Shown piece after piece: positions 53,768 to 62,432 of a stretch of DNA of 63,865 nt. The notes below the pieces were generated by a model. It saw only the letters and a list, made by a program, of their open reading frames with translations, searched no databases and was not told the origin of the DNA. The DNA comes from an uncultured Pelagibacteraceae bacterium. Lineage in GTDB: Bacteria > Pseudomonadota > Alphaproteobacteria > Pelagibacterales > Pelagibacteraceae. The stretch's first letter is position 1. Each line of letters starts with the position of its first letter. The stretch spans positions 1 to 63,865 of the forward strand of contig CABXEK010000003.1 of assembly GCA_902511185.1 (NCBI GenBank), read 5' to 3'. A program made the position numbers and the translations under genes.

Positions 53768-54516
53768 TATTTTTTTCCCATTATCCAACCAATAACTTCA
53801 TCTCTTGATGTTTTTGATAATTCAGCCTCAGCAAAATTTGTTCCTTGAAATAAAGCTGTAACTCGATCACAAACTGCAAAAATATCATCCATTCTATGGC
53901 TTATAATTATTACACTAACTCCAATTTTTTTTAATCCATTAATAAGATCTAAAACTTTTCCTACTTCTTTAATAGCCAAAGCAGCAGTAGGCTCATCCAT
54001 AATAACTAGTTTAGAATTAAATGCAGTAGCTCTTGCAATTGCAATGGCTTGTCTTTGACCTCCCGATAATTCCTCAACTTTTTGATCTGCACTTTTTACA
54101 TGAATTTTTAATTTATCTAAATGTGCCTCTGACATTTCTTTAATCTTTTTATAATCAAGAATTTTAAGAAAACCTAAATTTTTAGTTGGTTCACGACCAA
54201 GAAAAATATTTTCTCCAATTGGTAAATTTCCAGCTAATGCTAAATCTTGATAAACCATTTCTAAGCCTAAATTCTGTGAGTCCCTTGGGCTGTCTAAAAC
54301 TTCTTTATTACCATTAAAAAAAAGTTCACCTCTACTTGGCTTGTAAAGACCAGAAAGTACTTTCATTAATGTTGATTTTCCAGCACCGTTATCACCTACC
54401 ACACCTAAGCACTCACCTTCTCTAACGCTTAAGTTAACATTTTCTAATGCTGTGATAGTTCCAAAGTATTTACTTATATTTTTTGCTTCTAAAATAATTT
54501 TGTTTGATGAAAACAT
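53767..54516 (-). CDS. Single-domain ribose-type ABC ATPase (FrcA-like)
   Basis: A 249-residue ATPase with one nucleotide-binding domain: Walker A GDNGAGKST (about 37-45), signature LSGGQRQAIAIARA, Walker B LVIMDEPTAALA, H-loop SHRMDD. Most ribose transporters (RbsA) have two domains in about 500 residues; this is the FrcA-like half-size form, so it must act as homodimer. Overlaps the permease by one base. Confidence 0.9.
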   Translation of the reverse strand: MFSSNKIILEAKNISKYFGTITALENVNLSVREGECLGVVGDNGAGKSTLMKVLSGLYKPSRGELFFNGNKEVLDSPRDSQNLGLEMVYQDLALAGNLPIGENIFLGREPTKNLGFLKILDYKKIKEMSEAHLDKLKIHVKSADQKVEELSGGQRQAIAIARATAFNSKLVIMDEPTAALAIKEVGKVLDLINGLKKIGVSVIIISHRMDDIFAVCDRVTALFQGTNFAEAELSKTSRDEVIGWIMGKK

Positions 54517-54537
54517 TTTTGCAACTTAAAAAGAAAA

Positions 54538-55560
54538 TTAATTAATTGCAACAGGTTTTGATGCTAATAAACCTACAGTTTTAGGTTGAGCAATTTTACA
54601 AAATTTTGGTTTTAATCTTTTAGAAATTAAATCCATATCCTTTAAAACGATATTTCCCATATTAAAAAAGGCTGATTCTAAAGCTCCTGCCCTGTGTGCT
54701 GAAAATAAAATATTTTTTACTTTTCTTATTGGGTCATTTTTTGCCACAGGTTCCTCAGGAAATACATCTGTAGCTACAAATATATCTCCTTTTTTAACCC
54801 GTTTAATCAAATCCTTAAAATTAACAACTGCTGCTCTACTCATTAGGATAAATAATGAATTAGATTTCATTTTATTTAATAATTTTTTATCTATCAGATT
54901 TTTATTTTTTGTAGTTACAGCAGCTAGAACATAGATAATTTCACATTTTTTAAACATCTCGTTTAAATTAATTGGATTAAATCCTAACTTTTTAATATTT
55001 TTTTTTGGTATCCACGGGTCATATATGTTTATGTCTTTAGTAAATGGTAACAACATTGGGTATAAAGATTTAGCTAAATCTCCAAATCCTAGTAAACCTA
55101 TTGTCTTTTCTGATAACAATGAGGCTTTAAGATTGCTATCAAAACCATATTTTTCTTTTCCTTTAACAAAATCTGAATGAGCATCATGGATATTTCGCAA
55201 TAGAGATAAGGTCATACCTAAAGCAATTTCAGCAACTGGTTTTGAAAATACTGGTGATGTTGCTATTACATGAATACCTTTTTTAAAACAGTAATCATAA
55301 TCCAGATTATCCATGAAATTACTTTCAACATTAATAATAGCTTTTAATTTCTTTGCTTTAGATAAGATTTTTTTATCCAAATTTGGCTGACCCATTACGA
55401 ATGTGGCTTTATGAATATTATTTTCATAAAATTTTTTTTTATTAATTTTTGGAGCAGTTATCGTTTTATATTTAGATTTTAATTCTTTAAGTTTTTTTTT
55501 TGTAAAAATAAGCTCAAGTGTTCTTGGGTAAGGGTCAGTTATAACAATTGGTTTTGACAT
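54538..55560 (-). CDS. D-2-hydroxyacid dehydrogenase family protein
   Basis: A 340-residue NAD-dependent dehydrogenase. Cofactor motif TIGLLGFGDLAKSLYPML (about 152-169) is of the G-x-G-x-x-A form, and the catalytic Arg, Glu and His are in FILMSRAAVVNFKDL, DVFPEEPV and SAHRAGA. Its place between iolG-like and transporter genes suggests reduction of a sugar-acid or hydroxypyruvate-type intermediate. Substrate unknown. Confidence 0.85.
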   Translation of the reverse strand: MSKPIVITDPYPRTLELIFTKKKLKELKSKYKTITAPKINKKKFYENNIHKATFVMGQPNLDKKILSKAKKLKAIINVESNFMDNLDYDYCFKKGIHVIATSPVFSKPVAEIALGMTLSLLRNIHDAHSDFVKGKEKYGFDSNLKASLLSEKTIGLLGFGDLAKSLYPMLLPFTKDINIYDPWIPKKNIKKLGFNPINLNEMFKKCEIIYVLAAVTTKNKNLIDKKLLNKMKSNSLFILMSRAAVVNFKDLIKRVKKGDIFVATDVFPEEPVAKNDPIRKVKNILFSAHRAGALESAFFNMGNIVLKDMDLISKRLKPKFCKIAQPKTVGLLASKPVAIN

Positions 55561-55580
55561 AAATTATTATTTATAAAAAA

Positions 55581-56738
55581 TTACTTTATTATTTTTCTTA
55601 TTTTTTTCAAAGAAAAAGGTTGTGGTTTTTTACAGGTAGTTTTAATTGATTGTGGTATTCCTGTTTTGCAAGCTTTCATAGTAGATTGAATAATATCTAA
55701 AACATGTAAAGAAAGTTCACCATTACATTTATTTACTTTTTTATTTTCAATTGAATAAGCCATTTCAGCTAAGCCTACACCACGATAATTTGCATTTGTT
55801 GAAGACTCGTTTGCTCTTGAACTTTGTGATCTAATATTAATTTTTCCTAATAACATTTTGTTAGTTTTATACTCTTTCCATATATCTCCTGATTTTTTAC
55901 ACACATAAACTGAGCCACCAAACATATTAGGATCTGGTACAATCATTGAACCTTTTTTTCCATATAGCTCTATATGATTTTTTTGATGGGCTATAACATC
56001 AAAAGATAGTGTTAATCTGACAACTGTTCCATTTTGAAATGTAATTGTAGACAAATAAGTTGTTGGGCACTGAACTTTAAATGTTTTATTTTTTCTTGGT
56101 CCTATGCCAATGGTTCTTTTTTTAACTCCTTTAACAATACTACCTAATACTTTTTTGGCTGGTCCTAACAGGTTTACCAATGCTGTTAAATAGTATGGAC
56201 CCATATCAATTACTGGCCCACCTTCTTTTTTTGCAAACCATGGTTCGGGATTTGGGTGATAAGATTGTACACCTGGAAAAGCAAAAAATGCATTACCTAA
56301 ATGAACTTTACCAATAACTTTTTTTTCAACTAATTCTTTTGATTTTTGAATACCACCTCCTAAAAATGTATCAGGAGCATTACCTATATATAGCTTTTTC
56401 TTCTTTGATAATTTAAGAAGATCTTTTCCGTCTTTAAAGTTAATTGCTAGTGGTTTTTCTGAATAAATATGTTTGCCATTAGTTAACGCTAGTTTAGTAA
56501 CTTGATAATGAGCCTTTGGAATAGTTAAATTAAGAATAATTTCTATTTCTTTATCTTTTAGAAGTTCTTTTACACTTAGAGCTTTTATCTTGTAAGTTTT
56601 TGCACACTTAATTGCACTAATATGATTAATATCGGCACATTTAATGATTTTTATATTATTAAAGTATTTTTCAGCTCTAAAATAAGTTTCAGAAATATGT
56701 CCGCACCCTATTAGACCTACTTTAAATACTTTGTTCAT
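55581..56738 (-). CDS. Gfo/Idh/MocA-family oxidoreductase (inositol 2-dehydrogenase-like)
   Basis: A 385-residue oxidoreductase. VGLIGCGHISETYFRAEKYF (about 8-27), SEKPLAINFKDGKDLL (about 93-108), and GGPVIDMGPYYLTALVNLLG (catalytic Asp/His-type helix). Eight bases from iolD, so probably a sugar or inositol dehydrogenase in that pathway. Close relatives include 1,5-anhydrofructose and scyllo-inositol dehydrogenases. Confidence 0.83.
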   Translation of the reverse strand: MNKVFKVGLIGCGHISETYFRAEKYFNNIKIIKCADINHISAIKCAKTYKIKALSVKELLKDKEIEIILNLTIPKAHYQVTKLALTNGKHIYSEKPLAINFKDGKDLLKLSKKKKLYIGNAPDTFLGGGIQKSKELVEKKVIGKVHLGNAFFAFPGVQSYHPNPEPWFAKKEGGPVIDMGPYYLTALVNLLGPAKKVLGSIVKGVKKRTIGIGPRKNKTFKVQCPTTYLSTITFQNGTVVRLTLSFDVIAHQKNHIELYGKKGSMIVPDPNMFGGSVYVCKKSGDIWKEYKTNKMLLGKINIRSQSSRANESSTNANYRGVGLAEMAYSIENKKVNKCNGELSLHVLDIIQSTMKACKTGIPQSIKTTCKKPQPFSLKKIRKIIK

Positions 56739-56746
56739 AAGAAAAA

Positions 56747-58591
56747 TTATACGCCTTGTCTTTGCTTATTTTTTCCTTCTTTATAAAGTTTTATAGCTTC
56801 TTTGTTTTCTTCTGTTGTGGGTATTTCTAATGTTGGGCTATCCCAAAAAGCTGAACCCTCAAGCCACTTGTAAGCATGAGTTTTAATAGAAATGACATAA
56901 GTTACATCTGATTTTTTTGCTCTTTTAAAAGCTTCTTCAAGCTCAGTTATAGAGTTTACATATTCCGATTTGGCACCCATACTTGCTGCATGTTTTGCAA
57001 AATCAACAGTAACTAACCCTGGTGTTTTTGAGCTTTTAAGTAAATTATTGAATTCTTTTCCACCTTTAAACAACTGAAGTCTATTGATAACTGCAAAACC
57101 ACCATTATCACAGACAATAATAATAAGTTTATTTTTAGTAATTACTGACGAATAAATATCTGTGTTATTTAATAAGTATGAACCATCTCCAACAAAGGAG
57201 ATAACTTCCTTGTCTGGATTTGCCATTTTAATTCCAAGTGCACCTGAAATTTCATAGCTCATACAACTAAAGCCCCATTCTGTTTCATGAGTATTTAATT
57301 CTCTAGGCCTCCAAACTTGAACAACCTCTCCAACTAAACCACCTGCTGCGGTAACAGCAATATCTGTTGGATCAGAATTTCTATAAACAGCACCAATTAC
57401 TTGGACGTAGCTTGGTATTTTTTGATTTGTATGTGCGCTTTCTTTATCTACCTCTTCATTCCAAGCTATAAGTTCAGTTTGAGATTTTTTGTTCCACTCT
57501 TCTGCAGCTTTCCAATCCCCTAAAGCTAAAGATAATTCATCTAATGAAACTTTTGCATCCCCTATAACAGCTTGTGCTAAATGTTTGTTTGCGTCAAATC
57601 TTGATACATTTATTGTAACAAGTTTAAAATTTTCATTTTCAAAATTTGCCCAAGAACCTGTTGTAAAATCCGCAAGTTTAGTTCCAACTGCAATTGCAAG
57701 ATCTGTTTGTTTGGCTAAAAAGTTTGTGTTTTTTCCACCCAAACCTCCTATTTGACCTGCATAATGCGAATGATCTCTTTTCATAGTAGAGTAACCCATA
57801 ACAGTTTGAGTTACTGGAATATTATGCTTAATTGCAAATTTACTTAGCTCATTCATTGCATTAGAATAAAAAACTCCTCCACCAGAAATAATTATTGGAT
57901 TTTTTGATGATTTAATTTTTTCTGCTGCTTCTTTAATTTGGAATTTATCAGGTCCAGGTCTTCTAATAGTGTGAACCTTCTCTTTAAAAAATTCCTCTGG
58001 ATAATCAAAAGATAATCCCTGAATATCTTGACTTAAAGATATGCATGCAGGTCCACAATCTGCTGGATCCAACATAGTTTGAACTGCTGCTGGGAAAGAC
58101 TGAATTATTTGTTCTGGTCTAGTAATCCTGTCGAAATATCTAGTTACAGGTTTAAACGCATCGTTTGCAGTAATACCTGGGTTATTAAAATGTTCTACTT
58201 GTTGTAAAACTGGATCAGGAATTCTATTCGCATATGTATCACCCGGTAAAAACAATATTGGTAACCTATTACTCATTGCAACAGCAGCAGCTGTAACCAT
58301 ATTTGTTGCTCCTGGTCCTACCGATGATGTTGCTACAAAAATCTGCTGTCTTCTTTTAGCTCTAGCATATCCAATTCCTGTAAGAGCCATATTTTGCTCA
58401 TGATGACCTCTGTAAGTTGGAAGTTCATTTTGATTTTCTTCAAGTGCCTGACCTAAGCATGCTACATTTCCGTGTCCAAAAATTCCAAATACACCAGGAA
58501 ATAAAGGCTCTTTTTTTCCATTAATTAATATTTTTTGAGCGATTAAATATTTTACTACTGCATGAGCACATGTAAGAGTAATTTTTTTCAT
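56747..58591 (-). CDS. iolD: 3D-(3,5/4)-trihydroxycyclohexane-1,2-dione hydrolase
   Basis: A 614-residue TPP-dependent enzyme that hydrolyses the cyclic diketone of myo-inositol breakdown. FGIFGHGNVACLGQAL (about 35-50), YRGHHEQNMALTGIGYAR, TSSVGPGATNMVTAAAVA, and the C-terminal TPP motif GDGSYLLNNTDIYSSVI with NGGFAVI all match. It is the first gene of the long minus-strand cluster, divergent from the aldehyde dehydrogenase with a shared operator. iolB, iolC and iolE are not recognised in the window. Confidence 0.92.
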   Translation of the reverse strand: MKKITLTCAHAVVKYLIAQKILINGKKEPLFPGVFGIFGHGNVACLGQALEENQNELPTYRGHHEQNMALTGIGYARAKRRQQIFVATSSVGPGATNMVTAAAVAMSNRLPILFLPGDTYANRIPDPVLQQVEHFNNPGITANDAFKPVTRYFDRITRPEQIIQSFPAAVQTMLDPADCGPACISLSQDIQGLSFDYPEEFFKEKVHTIRRPGPDKFQIKEAAEKIKSSKNPIIISGGGVFYSNAMNELSKFAIKHNIPVTQTVMGYSTMKRDHSHYAGQIGGLGGKNTNFLAKQTDLAIAVGTKLADFTTGSWANFENENFKLVTINVSRFDANKHLAQAVIGDAKVSLDELSLALGDWKAAEEWNKKSQTELIAWNEEVDKESAHTNQKIPSYVQVIGAVYRNSDPTDIAVTAAGGLVGEVVQVWRPRELNTHETEWGFSCMSYEISGALGIKMANPDKEVISFVGDGSYLLNNTDIYSSVITKNKLIIIVCDNGGFAVINRLQLFKGGKEFNNLLKSSKTPGLVTVDFAKHAASMGAKSEYVNSITELEEAFKRAKKSDVTYVISIKTHAYKWLEGSAFWDSPTLEIPTTEENKEAIKLYKEGKNKQRQGV

Positions 58592-58614
58592 AAAATAACT
58601 TTAACTTTAATTAT

Positions 58615-58634
58615 GTATAATGTTTATATATAAT
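58615..58634. promoter_or_regulatory. Candidate operator, copy 1 (iolD/aldehyde dehydrogenase)
   Basis: 20-base element starting GTATAATGTTTATA, 18/20 identical to the element at 62373-62392. It lies in the 88-base divergent promoter. It overlaps a TATAAT-like hexamer. Confidence 0.6.
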
Positions 58635-58679
58635 TAAATTATATTTTATAAAACCTAATTAAGTAAACATTAAAAATCT

Positions 58680-60122
58680 ATGTATAGTAAATTTGGACAA
58701 TTCATTGACGGTAAATGGCAACAAGCAGAAAAAAATGAAACATATGATGTAATTAACCCAGCGACTGAAGAAGTTATTGGTAAAGCGTCAAAAGCATCTT
58801 CAGCTGATGTGCAAAAAGCACTGAAGTCTGCTGAGAAAGGTTTGGAAATTTGGAAAAATACTGCGCCTTGGCAAAGAGCTTATACCCTCAGAAAAATTGC
58901 AGATTTGATGAGAGAGAAAAAAGATGTTCTTGCCAAATGGTTAACGCTAGAGGTAGGAAAACCTCTTACAGAAGGTGTTGGAGAAGTTGGCGGTGGAGCT
59001 GATATTTTTGAATGGAATGCTGAAGAAACAAAAAGAATTTATGGTCAAACACAACAAAGCAGATTTCCAGACACTAGAGTGCATGTTTACTATCAGCCAG
59101 TTGGTGTAGTAGCGGCATTGGTCCCTTGGAATTTTCCTATCGTATTGGCTTCAAGAAAAATTTCGACTGCTTTAGCAGCGGGTTGTTCTGTTATTTGTAA
59201 ACCAGACACTATTACTCCTGGTGCAGTAATGGAATTAGTTAATATATGTAAAGAAGCAGGTGTGCCCAATGGAGTGATTAATCTTTTGTCAGGCGATCCA
59301 GCTGAAATATCAAATGAATTAATGGAATCTGACATAATCAAAAAAGTTTCTATCACTGGTTCAACAAGAGTTGGAAAAATAATTTTAAAAAAAGCTGCTG
59401 ATAAAGTTCAAAGAGTTACCATGGAACTAAGTGGACACTCTCCTTTTATAGTGTGTGAAGATGTAGACATTAATAAAGTTGCTGACATAGCAATTACTGG
59501 TAAGTTTAGAAATAACGGTCAAGTTTGTATTTCACCTAATAGGTTTTATATCCAAGAAAATAGAAAAGATGAGTTTGTGAGTGCATTTATGGATAGAGCA
59601 AAAAAATTAAAAATAGGAAACGGTATGGATGAAGGTGTTGAATTAGGACCTTTAAGTACTGCAAAAAGATTAGAAGAGATTGAAAAATTAGTTGAGAAAA
59701 CAAAAAGTGAAGGTGCAAAAGTATTAATGGGTGGAAAAAGACCTGCGGGTTTCAATAAAGGTTACTATTATGAACCAACAGTTTTTGATGATGTGAAAGA
59801 TGATTTTACAATTATGAAAGAAGAACCTTTCGGTCCACTTGTGCCTATTCTAACTTTTAAAACTTTTGATGAAGTTATTGAAAGAGCAAACGATAACGAT
59901 TTAGGTTTATGTAGTTATTTATATACAAATTCAATGGATCAAGCTCATATCGGATCTGAAAAATTAGAGTCTGGATGTGTTGCAGTTAATACTGGAGTAG
60001 TTGCAATTGCTGAAGCACCATTTGGTGGAATAAAACAGACTGGTTATGGACGTGAAGGTGGATCTGGTGCAATCAAAGATTACCTAAATGTAAAATATAC
60101 TCACATGGGTTTGAAAATATAA
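58680..60122 (+). CDS. Aldehyde dehydrogenase (succinate-semialdehyde-type)
   Basis: A 480-residue NAD(P)-dependent dehydrogenase. VVAALVPWNFPIVLASRKISTALAAG (about 143-168), KPDTITPGAV, ITGSTRVGK, VTMELSGHSPFIV (catalytic Glu), and NNGQVCISPNRF (catalytic Cys). C-terminal GIKQTGYGREGG. Linked with an aldolase two bases downstream, so it may oxidise a semialdehyde product of that pathway. Confidence 0.88.
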   Translation: MYSKFGQFIDGKWQQAEKNETYDVINPATEEVIGKASKASSADVQKALKSAEKGLEIWKNTAPWQRAYTLRKIADLMREKKDVLAKWLTLEVGKPLTEGVGEVGGGADIFEWNAEETKRIYGQTQQSRFPDTRVHVYYQPVGVVAALVPWNFPIVLASRKISTALAAGCSVICKPDTITPGAVMELVNICKEAGVPNGVINLLSGDPAEISNELMESDIIKKVSITGSTRVGKIILKKAADKVQRVTMELSGHSPFIVCEDVDINKVADIAITGKFRNNGQVCISPNRFYIQENRKDEFVSAFMDRAKKLKIGNGMDEGVELGPLSTAKRLEEIEKLVEKTKSEGAKVLMGGKRPAGFNKGYYYEPTVFDDVKDDFTIMKEEPFGPLVPILTFKTFDEVIERANDNDLGLCSYLYTNSMDQAHIGSEKLESGCVAVNTGVVAIAEAPFGGIKQTGYGREGGSGAIKDYLNVKYTHMGLKI

Positions 60123-60124
60123 TA

Positions 60125-60916
60125 ATGAGAAAAAATAAAGTAAAAGAAATGATGAAAGCTGGTAAACCAGTAATTAATGGTTGGCTGCAAATCCCAAGCA
60201 CTGTATCAGCTGAAGTAATGGCGCATCAAGGCTGGGACTCTCTTACAATTGATATGCAGCATGGCTTAGTTGATTACACTAATGCTTTACCAATGTTGCA
60301 AACTATATCCACAACAGATGTTACTCCACTTGCAAGAGTTAACTGGAATGAACCAGGTCAAATAATGAAAATTCTTGATGCAGGTTGTTATGGCATCATC
60401 TGTCCAATGGTAAGTAATAAAGAAGAGGCTGAAAGATTTGTTCAAGCATGTATGTATCCTCCTCATGGCTATAGAAGTTTTGGTCCTGTTAGAGGTTTAA
60501 TTTATGGTGGTTCAGATTACGCAAAACATTCAAATGATGAAATGCTTAAATTAGCAATGATAGAAACAAAAGAGTCTTTAGATAAGCTCGATGAAATTAT
60601 GTCAACACCTGGTGTTGATGGTATTTATATTGGTCCAGCAGACTTAAGTTTAGCTATTGGTGAAGAGCCAGGTTTTGATAGACCAGAAAGTACAAAAGCT
60701 TATTCAGAAATTTTAAGAATTTTAGAACATGCAAAAAAAAATAACATATTTGCAGGTATTCATAATGGTACGCCTGAGTATGCACAAAAAATGATTGATA
60801 AAGGTTTTAATTTTGTAACCATTGGCGCTGACCAAAGAGCATTGAGTGCTGGATCTAAAGCTGTAGTTGATAAAATGAAAGGTTTTTCTAAAAAAGAAGA
60901 ATCTAAAGCTTATTAA
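60125..60916 (+). CDS. HpcH/HpaI-family aldolase
   Basis: A 263-residue class II pyruvate aldolase. GWDSLTIDMQHGLVDYT (about 35-51, metal/catalytic His), PLARVNWNEPGQIMKILDAGCYGIICPMV, AMIETKESLDKL (metal Glu), GPADLSLAIG (metal Asp). Cleaves 2-keto-3-deoxy- or 4-hydroxy-2-oxo acids to pyruvate plus aldehyde. Same transcript as the dehydrogenase that can oxidise the aldehyde. Confidence 0.88.
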   Translation: MRKNKVKEMMKAGKPVINGWLQIPSTVSAEVMAHQGWDSLTIDMQHGLVDYTNALPMLQTISTTDVTPLARVNWNEPGQIMKILDAGCYGIICPMVSNKEEAERFVQACMYPPHGYRSFGPVRGLIYGGSDYAKHSNDEMLKLAMIETKESLDKLDEIMSTPGVDGIYIGPADLSLAIGEEPGFDRPESTKAYSEILRILEHAKKNNIFAGIHNGTPEYAQKMIDKGFNFVTIGADQRALSAGSKAVVDKMKGFSKKEESKAY

Positions 60917-60928
60917 TTAAAATATTTA

Positions 60929-61342
60929 TTATATCCCTTTATAAAGAATATCTCTTCTATCAATAAATCCTTCAAAAGTTTTTATTGTAATTACCGATGG
61001 TAAAATAAAGATAGATCTTTTATCTTTTTCATTTCTAATAATTCTAAAAAACCCCTTCTTAATTGCAGTATCAATATAAATATTTGAGGTTAAGTAAGAT
61101 TTTTCAATAACTTTTAATAATTCATTTTTAGTAATTGATTTATTTTTATAATAAGCAAGCATTACCATATGCAACATTATCCAATGTTGAGGTGTTAACG
61201 AAAACCAATTAAGTAATTCATTCTCCAATCTTCCCTCAAAGTCACCTAATGAAATTTCAGCTAATTTTATTCTTTTTTGAGTAATTTTTGGAATTTTTTT
61301 TTGTTCCTCAAAATGTTTGGGATACTTAAATTGTCTCTTCAT
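60929..61342 (-). CDS. MarR-like winged-helix regulator
   Basis: A 137-residue DNA-binding protein. Central wHTH: PQHWIMLHMVMLAYYKNKSITKNELLKVIEKSYLTSNIYIDTAIKKGFFRI (about 52-102), then the wing EKDKRSIFILP (the DKRS form of MarR). It lies between two divergent promoter pairs that share an operator-like 20-mer, so it is the likely local regulator, although other regulators could act there. Confidence 0.75.
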   Translation of the reverse strand: MKRQFKYPKHFEEQKKIPKITQKRIKLAEISLGDFEGRLENELLNWFSLTPQHWIMLHMVMLAYYKNKSITKNELLKVIEKSYLTSNIYIDTAIKKGFFRIIRNEKDKRSIFILPSVITIKTFEGFIDRRDILYKGI

Positions 61343-61378
61343 CAGTCAAATGTTATCCTAAAGAATATTAAATTAATA

Positions 61379-62347
61379 TTATTTTTTATTGCTTAATTCT
61401 TTATATATATTGTTAACTCTGTGTACTTCTTCTGCGATATTAAAATACCCCTCGTATTCTATTTCTTCTGGAGTTACATCAAAGTGATAATGTCCCGCAA
61501 TATTTTCTTTTGTATAAGAGTGAAAATGGGTGTGTTCACCCGACTCTCTTAAGTTAAGATTTCCTCCTGTAGGGTCACCCGTCCAAAGCACACAGTAACC
61601 TTGTAATTCTGGTCCTACAGGTTCATAAAATTGTAAAAAGTTTTTTACACACTTCATTTGCTGAGGATCGTAGTATTCATGTTTAATGTCAGCGTAATCA
61701 GGCTGAACATGTGATTTAATTTTTCCTTTTAATATCCTAAAAACTCCAGCCAAAGCAACATGATCATTACCTTTAATTTTTAAGTTATCTGATAATGCTT
61801 TCCTCATTGCTTGAGTTAATGAGCCCTGCTCTCCAGATCTTCCTTTAATTTTAATTTTAATAACTTTTCCTGTAACTCCATCGGTATAATAAACATTACC
61901 TAAGCCACCATGTTTTCTGGCTGTATATTTTTCAGCGATACATTCTTTGTTGCTGCCAACTCGTGCAATAATTGATTTTGACTCAGAGGTAATTAGATTT
62001 TCATTAATTACTAATTCACCACAATGACCATCTAAACAAGACATTGCACCTGACCCAGCACCTAAGGCATAACTTTTTTCTGAACCAATCATTTTAGAAA
62101 TTTCTTCATAATCAAATTCAGCCCCAATAAATTTAGGATCATGCATGTAAGGTTCTCCACCAACATCTATAATTTTTTGATTACCGCTTATACCCTCGGA
62201 AGGACAACCCCAATCTCTTAAATTTGGGCAGTCAACTATAGATACTTCTACAGATTTGTAATTATTTGATAATCCGTTTTGCAAAGCTTCAGAGATTTTA
62301 TTTAGCGAATATTCTTTAAATTTTGATTTTTCTATTTTTAATTGCAT
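61379..62347 (-). CDS. DUF1907 (C11orf54-like) putative ester hydrolase
   Basis: A 322-residue protein. CPSEGISGNQKIIDVGGEPYMHDP (about 48-71) and the zinc-type HTHFHSYTKENIAGHYHFD (about 274-292) are the DUF1907 signatures. The human homologue C11orf54 binds zinc and shows esterase activity. It is divergent from the PanE-like gene with an operator between. Function in bacteria is unknown. Confidence 0.85.
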   Translation of the reverse strand: MQLKIEKSKFKEYSLNKISEALQNGLSNNYKSVEVSIVDCPNLRDWGCPSEGISGNQKIIDVGGEPYMHDPKFIGAEFDYEEISKMIGSEKSYALGAGSGAMSCLDGHCGELVINENLITSESKSIIARVGSNKECIAEKYTARKHGGLGNVYYTDGVTGKVIKIKIKGRSGEQGSLTQAMRKALSDNLKIKGNDHVALAGVFRILKGKIKSHVQPDYADIKHEYYDPQQMKCVKNFLQFYEPVGPELQGYCVLWTGDPTGGNLNLRESGEHTHFHSYTKENIAGHYHFDVTPEEIEYEGYFNIAEEVHRVNNIYKELSNKK

Positions 62348-62372
62348 TACTAATTAAGCTATAATTTATTTT

Positions 62373-62408
62373 GTATAATGTCTATAGATAATATATATAA
62401 TATCTATA
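62373..62408. promoter_or_regulatory. Candidate operator, copy 2, with palindrome
   Basis: Begins with GTATAATGTCTATAGATAAT (62373-62392), 18/20 identical to 58615-58634. It overlaps an 8-10-8 palindrome, TATAGATA (62383-62390) and TATCTATA (62401-62408), in the 85-base divergent promoter of the DUF1907 and PanE-like genes. Confidence 0.65.
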
Positions 62409-62432
62409 CATAAATTAATTTAAAAAGGTCTT

